In this document: positions 28,720-35,258 of the stretch, piece after piece | How the letters are laid out: every line of letters starts with the position of its first letter | How positions within the stretch are numbered: the first letter of the stretch is position 1 | Assembly (NCBI GenBank): GCA_001970955.1 | Contig: MPUH01000779.1 | Span: 1 to 35,258 of the forward strand | Direction of reading: 5' to 3' | DNA from: Stentor coeruleus | Taxonomy: Eukaryota > Ciliophora > Heterotrichea > Heterotrichida > Stentoridae | Length of the DNA: 35,258 nucleotides | The notes under the pieces: generated by a model | What the model saw: the letters and a program-made list of their open reading frames with translations, nothing else | Databases searched by the model: none | Told to the model about the DNA's origin: nothing | Program-made: the position numbers and the translations under genes

Positions 28720-30516
28720 ATGGAAGACGATAGAGAACTTCGAAGAATATCAGCTGCACAAATGCACTTTTCAGCATACTTAGAATGGGTAAACCTCTCC
28801 TGCTCAACAATCGCTAATTCCAAGGTCCCAGCGAAAGAACTCCTTTGCCGATCAACTGGCGCAGTAAAATCAGGAGAATTCTTAGCAGTAATGGGTCCAT
28901 CTGGTGCTGGGAAAACAACCTTGCTAAATTTTATATCAGGAAAAAACCAACCTTTATTAGTAAGAACCTCAGGAGAAATCTTACTGAACAAAATTCCAAT
29001 TGAAGACCTTTTTTATAAAGCAATGATTGGCTTTGTCCCTCAACAAGATATTATCCTTGAATGCTTAACTCCAAGAGAAGCTTTAAGATTCGCTGCAATT
29101 TTTACAGTAAACAAATCCCCTGATATCATTGAACAACTTGTCGACCAAGCTCTTGACGAATTAAAACTTGTAGGCTGTGCTGATAGAGTTATAGGAGGAG
29201 GGGCTACTAAATCTATTTCTGGGTCAGAAAGAAAGCGAGTTTCTATAGGCACAGAACTTATTTTCAATCCTTCAGTACTTTTTCTTGATGAACCTACAAC
29301 AGGTTTGGACTCTTATACAGCTTTGAAACTTGTAGAACTTTTAAACTATTTAGCTAAGAAAAAAGCTAGATGCATTATTGCCACAATCCATCAGCCGAGC
29401 TCACAGATTTTTTGTAATTTTGATAAACTATTGTTGCTAAACCATGGAAAGACAGTTTATATGGGTGAAGCCAAAGGTGCTGTAGATTATTTTGGTGAAA
29501 TTGGCCATCCTTTACCTTTAAATTACAATCCAGCTGATCATTTTCTTAAAGTTCTAAGTACTCATGAAATTAACCCAAGGTCAAGTTTTAGCCCAGTTAA
29601 AATGGGAGCGACAAAGCAATCTTTTCATACAGAAATTGATGGGGATAGGGTTGAAGTCGATTTTGATGAACCCAAGCCCCATTTTATAGCAGGAAGTTGG
29701 TTTGCTTTTTTCAAGCTTTGTTATAGAGCCCATCTTAATAATAAAAGAAATCCTATGATTTTGAAAGTTAAATTATTGAAATTGCTTATATCGTCATCAA
29801 TGTGCTGTACATTGTTTTGGAGCCTTCCTGATATTCACAGTATTACTGATAGCGATTCCGTAAAGAATTTCAGAATGCGATGTGCCGCTGTGTTTATTAT
29901 ATCCGCAACTTTTCTAGCTGAAGCATTACTATCAACAATTGCCACATTCCAGGAACAGAAATATGTGTTTTTTAGAGAGTACGGGGAAGCAAGATATGGA
30001 ATTCTTCCGTATTATTTGAGCTATTCGATTATGATTTTCCCAATTGAGTTTCTTTGGAATCTGCTTCTAACAGTAATTGTGTACTGGGCTGTTGGGCTTA
30101 ATAATCATGCAGCTAATTTTTTCAGAATGGTCTTACTCGGGGTATTAATGGCAATGAACGGTACTGGTTTTGGCTTGTTTTGCTCAATAGTTGCCCCTAA
30201 CTTAGAACTGGCTTCAGTTATCGCCCCTGTGTTTTTTATTATGTTCAATTTGACATCAGGATTTTTAGTGACAAATAACAAAATTCCTGATTGGTTCTTC
30301 ATCAAATACATATCAACTTTAAGATACGGATTCGAAGCTGCTGTACATAATGAATTTGATAACACAGATAGTAATAAGTTTACCACTGATTATTTGATTG
30401 ATGAACTTCATCTTCCAGATTCAATGACTGATGCATTTATTTATATTGGCATTCTGTTTATAGCAGTAAGAGTTCTATGCTACTTTGTACTGTGGTTTAA
30501 GGTTAGAAAGCTATAA
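28720..30516 (+). CDS. ABCG-family half-transporter, 598 aa
   Basis: White/ABCG-type transporter, reverse order: nucleotide-binding domain first, then six-helix ABC2 membrane domain. Walker A is GPSGAGKTT (residues 59-67), Q-loop VPQQD (107-110 region), signature SGSERKRVS (167-175), Walker B VLFLDEP (186-192) with TTGLDS, H-loop His224 in TIHQPS. The signature normally reads SGGERKR; here the second Gly is Ser. The membrane part begins at about residue 355 and includes FFREYGEARYGILPYYLSYS and the C-terminal LRYGFEAAVHNEF element seen in ABCG proteins. It should dimerise and export lipids, sterols or xenobiotics; the substrate is unknown. ATG 28720, TAA, no intron. Confidence 0.95.
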   Translation: MEDDRELRRISAAQMHFSAYLEWVNLSCSTIANSKVPAKELLCRSTGAVKSGEFLAVMGPSGAGKTTLLNFISGKNQPLLVRTSGEILLNKIPIEDLFYKAMIGFVPQQDIILECLTPREALRFAAIFTVNKSPDIIEQLVDQALDELKLVGCADRVIGGGATKSISGSERKRVSIGTELIFNPSVLFLDEPTTGLDSYTALKLVELLNYLAKKKARCIIATIHQPSSQIFCNFDKLLLLNHGKTVYMGEAKGAVDYFGEIGHPLPLNYNPADHFLKVLSTHEINPRSSFSPVKMGATKQSFHTEIDGDRVEVDFDEPKPHFIAGSWFAFFKLCYRAHLNNKRNPMILKVKLLKLLISSSMCCTLFWSLPDIHSITDSDSVKNFRMRCAAVFIISATFLAEALLSTIATFQEQKYVFFREYGEARYGILPYYLSYSIMIFPIEFLWNLLLTVIVYWAVGLNNHAANFFRMVLLGVLMAMNGTGFGLFCSIVAPNLELASVIAPVFFIMFNLTSGFLVTNNKIPDWFFIKYISTLRYGFEAAVHNEFDNTDSNKFTTDYLIDELHLPDSMTDAFIYIGILFIAVRVLCYFVLWFKVRKL

Positions 30517-30840
30517 ATGCTTATTAGTATTTAGTAATTTACTTAGATTGATAGCCCGAAAATATTTTTGGTAAGCAGACTGATAATTTTATTTGTTTGC
30601 TTTTAGTTAATAAATTATTGATGAATATTTGAAGGAAATTAAAGCAGAGAGAGCAAATTTTATTTTTATAATTGCCTAGGCATAGTCAATAAATATAGCC
30701 TTTTTAGTTATAAAAAGTAGTTTAATATAATCTCAAAAGCTTGAAAAGGCTAATAATTATATGTGTGGGCAATATATTACTATAGTATATATAAGATTTT
30801 ATATAATGCAAGGTACTTTAGACTTTACTAATATTAGAGT
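30517..30840. other. Convergent spacer after ABCG gene
   Basis: AT-rich, G-over-C in its left part, no gene or RNA recognised. Confidence 0.6.
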
Positions 30841-31140
30841 TTAGTTATTTTTCTTAATAGTTCTTATATAATTTTTTAGGCCTTTAGCTGATTTAGCTAA
30901 GCTTTCTTCCGCCTTGGCAAGTTCCTTCATTACAATCTTTTTTTGCTTTCTTTTACCTCCTATTAAATAATCATTAACTTTTCGCCTAGAATCTTTTGCT
31001 CTATAAACTTCACCTTTGGGATTGATGAATTCAAATTCAATAATATCATGAGGTCTATTAAAGCCTTTTTCTGATGCTTTTGAAAGCGCTCTATTGTATA
31101 GGAAGAAATTCTCTTGTAGTCTATCTATTGTTGATAGCAT
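30841..31140 (-). CDS. Hypothetical 99-aa basic protein
   Basis: ATG at 31140 (MLSTIDRLQENFFLYNRALS), TAA at 30841, single exon. A middle segment FINPKGEVYRAKDSRRKVND is followed by a Lys-rich helix (GGKRKQKKIVMKELAKAEES) and a basic tail. No membrane segment. No family is recognised; size and charge would suit a nucleic-acid-binding or adaptor protein, but this is speculation. Coding is supported by composition (Glu, Gly, Arg, Asp) against an AT-rich background. Confidence 0.6.
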   Translation of the reverse strand: MLSTIDRLQENFFLYNRALSKASEKGFNRPHDIIEFEFINPKGEVYRAKDSRRKVNDYLIGGKRKQKKIVMKELAKAEESLAKSAKGLKNYIRTIKKNN

Positions 31141-31393
31141 CTTTATTATTATCTCTAAAACGAATAATTTTGTGTAGCTAGCCGTGTTTTAAAATTATGT
31201 AATAGTTTATAAATTTGATTTAGCTTGAAATAATGTTGAAAATGTTAAACTAAATAAAGTATTGTTTATACAATTAAAAAAAATAATTTAAAAATAAAGG
31301 ATTTATTGCAGTATAAGGCGATAAAAATACCAAATAAGTTATAATAATTACCGCTCATTCAGTTTAACTATATTCAACTTTTAATGCTAAATT

Positions 31394-31880
31394 TTAAGAT
31401 CTTCATTTTCTGAGATAGCATCAAGAAAATTTTGTCATAAGCTTTATTAGATTTTCTCCAGATGCATTCAATCAAATAAAGAGCAACTTTAAAATTTTAT
31501 TTCTAGGCTTGATAAGTTGCTTTAGTCTATTCCATCACCCTTCAATCGCATTTTTATTTGCTCCAGTTTCAGGATCTTTCCAATTTAATATTATTTGAAG
31601 GAAATTATGTTGATCAAGCTGATTATAAGCCTTCCATAAATCTATTACAATTATCGAACCAGGAAGAACATATTTTTTAATGATATTCATCAAAGTTTAT
31701 GTTTTCCTTCTGGTACTGGAATAAAAAAACACTTATTTTCATCAGTTTGCTTAATTCCACCTAAGATCCATACATTGTCCACCTTATGATCTCTATAATA
31801 ATTTACTCTTTCCAAATTTACTTTCATCCTCCTATTTTTGTTTCTTGTTCTTCACCTATTTTTAGGTGATTTTTAATTAA
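31394..31880 (-). mobile_element. Relic of IS1595/ISXO2-like DDE transposase, C-terminal part
   Basis: On the minus strand the segments occur in family order: HLKIGEEQETKIGG; then, shifted by a base, VNYYRDHKVDNVWILGGIKQ; FFIPVPEGKHK; then shifted again, IIKKYVLPGSIIVIDLWKAY; LNWKDPETGANKNAIEG; WNRLKQLIKPRNK; LLFI-x-LN. This parallels the IS1595 blocks (RKYNRGxxVxGVWVFGG, PGSIIxSDxWKAY, FVDPETGxHTNxIEGxW, FxWR). Two frameshifts and three in-frame TGA codons show decay; one TGA stands at the conserved Trp of the FxWR block. No terminal inverted repeats were recognised. It complements the N-terminal relic at 6037-6383 but is a separate copy. Confidence 0.75.
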
Positions 31881-33180
31881 ATTAAAGAATTTTTTATACT
31901 TCTTTAGTGTAAAAATATAATCTTTGGTGAAATTATAGATTTGCTATGGCACAGATGTTGAATTAAATGAGACACTGATTTAAGGCTGATTAGATAAATC
32001 TAGGGAATCTGGGTAAAAATCTTTGTGCAGGAAATACAGAATATAATAGAGTTTTACAATAAAAAAAGTAGTAATCTGCAAATGACAGAAACAGAGTTTA
32101 AGAAAAATTGAAATGCAGAACAATTTGTTAATACTTTGCTGTTTTTAAACTTAATTATCAAGAATATTTATATTTTTTAGTTCTTGACTTAAATTTTTGT
32201 TTGCCAGTGTGAAATTAAGTTTTAAGCATATCTTTGAGGTAATTTATCCTTATTTATATAAAATCATTGACTTGTAATAAGGAAATACTGTTTGCTTGTG
32301 GATGTGAATAATACCCTATGATGTCAATTTCTCATAGAATATATAATGTTTACTCTAAATATCCATTTTGTATTAAACATCTGGTATTGGATGCTTATCT
32401 TGAAAATTTGAGCTATTATAGAGAACTACTCGAATATATAATAATGTAACTTTACAATATTAAATTACATTAAGCAAAGAAAGATACCTTTCCAATTATT
32501 ATTTGATATTCTATCTCAGGTATAAAGAAAAGAAAATATGAATTAAATTTTTTAAGCAAGTATCATATTAGCTTTCATATCAATACAGAATCCTGCATAC
32601 CATATGCATTCCAATTGTTTTTTTTTCTAACTTTCGCCAACTCCCATCATAATAAGAATACAAATAGACCACTAAGTTCTTCTAGAGTAAAGTCCTTCAA
32701 GTATTTGACTTTTTTCGGCATTTCCCCTCTGTTCTCATTGCTTCTGTATTCATCGCTAATCTTCAGAACTTTTGACATCAGAACAGAACCGTTGATAAAA
32801 TGAAGGAAGTAGGAGATTTTGAAGGGTTATTCCCAGATATTGGAATTCTCTAAGTTTTTTACTTTAGCTTCTAAACTTATAAGGCTTTCTTCTTTCTATC
32901 CGCAGTAGATTGACACGCAGTTAAAGCCAGAAATTTTTGTGTGTTTATTAATCAAAATTAGGGGAGGTAAACTGAATATAGTGCCTTCATCTAGCAATGC
33001 TAAACTTAATAGATTGATATATTAGATTGACATATTTCTTTAGCCAAATTATCAATTAAGTTTTTCTAACCACGTCTTATTTTAAAAACTTCTTTTAATT
33101 TTTAGTCCTAGTATTTTTAATCGAAGTTCATCATTTGCTGAAATCTCTATGCCCACTTAAAATTTTGATATTTGAGATTA
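31881..33180. other. Intergenic spacer, 1.3 kb
   Basis: No supportable gene. A minus-strand ATG frame at 32647-32778 (43 aa, ...KYLKDFTLEELSGLFVF) ends at TGA and stays open in part beyond it. It is protein-like and faintly resembles the start of a piggyBac-type domain, but no catalytic motifs follow. The right end (from 32997) belongs to a repeat shared with the window's right edge. Confidence 0.5.
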
Positions 33181-33278
33181 ATGCATACCATAATTATATT
33201 TAATATGTCATTTGCTTGCAAAATTGAAGGGTGCTTCACTGTATCATTATTTCAATGTTCTTGTCCAAATAACATGAG
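32997..33278. repeat. Dispersed direct repeat, copy A (5' region of B-box-like gene)
   Basis: From ATGCTAAACTTAATAG to AACATGAG this copy matches 34975-35258 with scattered substitutions and small indels. It covers about 205 nt upstream of the 33205 start plus the first codons. Upstream and coding parts are both conserved, indicating a duplicated gene or segment about 1.98 kb apart. Confidence 0.9.
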
Positions 33279-33912
33279 ATTCTGTGAGATGCATATTATT
33301 CAGCATCAACGCAACGCAAAATGCAAAGCTGAGTGCATCGAAGATACACTTAATGCAATAAAAGAAAAAATTATTGAAATCAAATCTATCCTTAGATCAA
33401 AAAAGAAAGAGCTCGTTAAAGCTACAAGAGAAATGATGATTGAAATTAACAAATCAATGAATATTGGATTACAAATTATTAGAAATTCAAAAAAGATAAT
33501 TGATGAGACTATTGAAAGTTTAGATGTGCAAAAAGCTACAAAAGCACTTGAAAAATTATTCCCAAAACAAGAAAATAAGGAAGTAGCACTTACATCGATA
33601 AGAAGCTTCCTTAATGTTAACAATTTTCATGGTAATACCCATTTAGCAATTTTTGAAGACAAGACTATAAAAGAAGAAAAAAAATATTTTCTTGAAGCCA
33701 AATTTAAAAATTTTGAGAATTTTAATGATAAACAACAGTATGATATTGTCCATATTCAAATAACAAGTGATAATAATTATGCGTTTTTATGTGACTATTA
33801 TATAGATAGTATCTTATAAAAAGGTTTGAATTATTTAGTGAACTCTTGGAAAAGTATTTTATATTTAGATTGTATTTGCTATGAAGCCTTTATTTGTAGA
33901 AGTATGAAATAA
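33205..33912 (+). CDS. B-box-like zinc/coiled-coil protein, truncated WD-type tail
   Basis: Residues 5-34 carry C5-x4-C10-x7-C18-x-C20-x6-C27-x2-H30-x3-H34, a B-box-like zinc motif. Residues about 45-120 are basic coiled coil (DTLNAIKEKIIEIKSILRSK and onward). Near the end DIVHIQITSDNNYAFL resembles the start of a WD repeat. Without splicing the frame stops at TAA 33817-33819. A possible 15-nt intron 33809-33823 (GTATCTTATAAAAAG, A10) would extend it 29 codons to TAA 33910. Either way the repeat domain expected in such proteins is cut short, so this may be a degenerate member of a multicopy family. ATG 33181 is an alternative start. A second copy begins at 35185. Confidence 0.6.
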
Positions 33913-34224
33913 ATAGTGTTCAAGCATATTCTTAACAGTAAAAGCTAAACAGACATTTTCATATTATTTTATTCAGTCTTTATAATCCTAACCATTATAA
34001 TCATACTTTGTATGACATTCACAGCTATTCTTATAGAAAAAAATAGTTTCTTTTTGCACGAAAATGATGCTATTATTTTTTTACTTCAAATATATTTATG
34101 TATTCAATATTAAGTTAGTATGATTCATTCAGGTAATATACAGTTAGTCAAGAAGATTTATTCCCCAATTTGTATCATTCATATAGGCATTTACTATTCA
34201 ATTTGTTAGAATTACTTAGTTATT
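33913..34224. other. Short spacer before small intron-containing gene
   Basis: AT-rich, no gene recognised. Parts stay open in the frame of the preceding gene but are AT-rich and hydrophobic, with several TAA codons. Confidence 0.5.
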
Positions 34225-34528
34225 ATGGCATGCGCAGTTTTGAAATATTATGGATTGCATATTGCAAGTAATATTCATGTAGGTAAGGAAGATATAGCTA
34301 ATTTTAATAAAATTAGTACTATAAAGTTAGGAAGATTTATAAGAGAATGTAAGAATAATTAAGACGGTCTTTATGCAGTGGNATAATTAAGACGGTCTTT
34401 ATGCAGTGGTCTATAATATGCATTCAAGAGAGATCGAGTTTGAAGACTACGTTTATAATATTCAAGATGATCCAACACTTTGGATAAAAGACTACAAGGA
34501 ATGCAACTTCAAGAATGCCCTAGATTAA
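34225..34528 (+). CDS. Hypothetical 86-aa protein, two exons, broken by assembly duplication
   Basis: Exon 1 34225-34348 (MACAVLKYYGLHIASNIHVG ... LGRFIRE), 15-nt intron 34349-34363 (GTAAGAATAATTAAG, A10), exon 2 from 34364. A 27-nt direct repeat around N at 34382 duplicates the intron end and 18 coding bases. Using one copy, the frame continues YGLYAVVYNMHSREIEFEDY ... LWIKDYKECNFKNALD to TAA 34526. Intron removal and duplicate collapse together give an uninterrupted acidic protein, which supports it being real. No family or membrane segment is recognised. It may be a fragment of a larger ancestral gene. Confidence 0.6.
34355..34409. repeat. Uncollapsed 27-nt overlap around N at 34382
   Basis: 34355-34381 and 34383-34409 are identical (ATAATTAAGACGGTCTTTAT and onward) across one N. 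The copies include the 3' end of the 34349-34363 intron and the first codons of exon 2. Confidence 0.92.
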
Positions 34529-34974
34529 GATTATTAGTTAGGCTAAGCTTAGTTTATCATTAAAATACGCACTTTAATTATATATATGCTAAACTACAAA
34601 TAATTAAGCATCTTCAGCTCAACAATTTTCTGCAATTCATTATTTTATATCAAAATTTGAAAAAAAAATTTAAGAAAATGTTAACAAAATAACTGCTTTT
34701 TAATGAATGAAATAATAATTATATTTTCTTTTGTAGGGAGAAGGCTGCAGAGCTTTTTCTTGTTTTTATGTTCATGCTTAAGAATCTAATATTTTGCCAA
34801 AATCATATTATTCAACACTGATTGTAAATAAATGCAATTTTTAGCATATCTAAGATGGATAGAAAGTCTTTTTAGATAAAATTTAGGCTGATCCCTGCTA
34901 TAGGAAAAAAAAGTATGGATGAGCCGAATATAAGGTAAATATTAACATAATATAAATATTCTCATCCTTATGGT
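34529..34974. other. Spacer between small gene and repeat copy B
   Basis: AT-rich, no gene recognised; one ATG frame at 34703 is only 26 codons long. Confidence 0.55.
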
Positions 34975-35258
34975 ATGCTAAACTTAATAGGTTGACATAT
35001 TAGATTGACATAATTTTTTTAGCCAATTTATCAATTTAGTTATTCTGATCACGTCTTATTTTAAAAACTTCTTTTAACTTTTAGTCCCAGTATTTTTAAT
35101 CGAAGTTCATCATTTGCTGAAATCTCTATACCCACTTAAAATTTTGATATTTGAGATTTAATGCTTACCATAATTATATTTAGTATGTCATTTATTTGCA
35201 AAATTGAAGGGTGCTTCACTGTATCATTATTTCAATGTTCTTGTCCAAATAACATGAG
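34975..35258. repeat. Dispersed direct repeat, copy B (runs off the window)
   Basis: Second copy of the 32997-33278 segment, colinear to the last base of the window, so its true right end is not visible. It has a few substitutions and small indels relative to copy A. Confidence 0.9.
35185..35258 (+). CDS. Partial paralogue of the B-box-like gene
   Basis: ATG 35185 opens MSFICKIEGCFTVSLFQCSC and continues to the window edge. It is identical to the 33205 gene over the visible residues except Ile for Ala at position 4. The same Cys spacing is kept (C5, C10, C18, C20). An upstream in-frame ATG (35161) is also conserved in both copies. The rest of the gene lies outside the window, so it cannot be judged whether this copy is full length. 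Confidence 0.7.
   Translation, partial: MSFICKIEGCFTVSLFQCSCPNNM

Noticed and set aside
32647..32778. Minus-strand 43-aa ORF faintly like the start of a piggyBac domain
   Set aside because: Ends in TGA; later TGAs do not fall on Trp positions and no DDD catalytic blocks follow, so the resemblance is too weak.
32615..32803. 62-codon forward frame
   Set aside because: TTG start; opposite-strand reading is more protein-like, and neither is convincing.

Overview
The window reads as macronuclear-type DNA of a heterotrich ciliate, most likely Stentor or a close relative. The evidence is AT-rich sequence, ordinary eukaryotic housekeeping genes readable with the standard code, and introns only 15 nt long (GTA...AG, each with an A at intron position 10). 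All stop codons of the recognised genes are TAA or TAG. Every Trp codon I checked in the recognised genes is TGG. There is no bacterial, viral or CRISPR content.

Layout from left to right: an importin-4/Kap123-type karyopherin (742-3971, +); a small hypothetical gene (5270-5623, -) and a weak candidate behind it; the N-terminal half of a decayed IS1595/ISXO2-like transposase (6037-6383, +); a short ORF (6869-7012, +) facing a LYR-motif mitochondrial protein with two 15-nt introns (7138-7404, -); an unknown 278-aa protein (-); a RING E3 ligase (-); a three-finger C2H2 protein (+); an SLC35F5-like transporter (-); a Vti1-type Qb-SNARE (-); a TLC-domain membrane protein with two introns (+); a J-like protein with HPT in place of HPD (+); an unknown basic protein (-); AP-3 sigma with one intron (+); dynamitin (+); a 159-aa unknown (+); a small secreted or membrane protein (-); an ORF with one in-frame TGA (+); an ABCG half-transporter (+); a 99-aa unknown (-); the C-terminal half of another IS1595-like relic (-); and a B-box-like/coiled-coil gene whose 5' part is repeated at the right edge, with a small intron-containing unknown between them.

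The genes do not form a pathway. Several serve endomembrane traffic (Vti1, AP-3 sigma, dynamitin) or nuclear import, as expected for a random piece of a gene-dense eukaryotic genome.

Three matters affect how the sequence should be read. (1) Five single-N positions are each flanked by a near-identical direct repeat of 27-156 nt, and one 82-nt tandem copy lacks an N. These look like uncollapsed contig overlaps, and they break the importin, AP-3 sigma and 34225-34528 genes. (2) Because introns are 15 nt, some genes are hidden from plain ORF calling; I recovered four split genes. (3) Intergenic spacers show a strong orientation-independent strand asymmetry: G-rich to the right of a gene, C-rich to the left of the next. 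This is the most unusual structural signal here. I found no convincing new multi-gene system.
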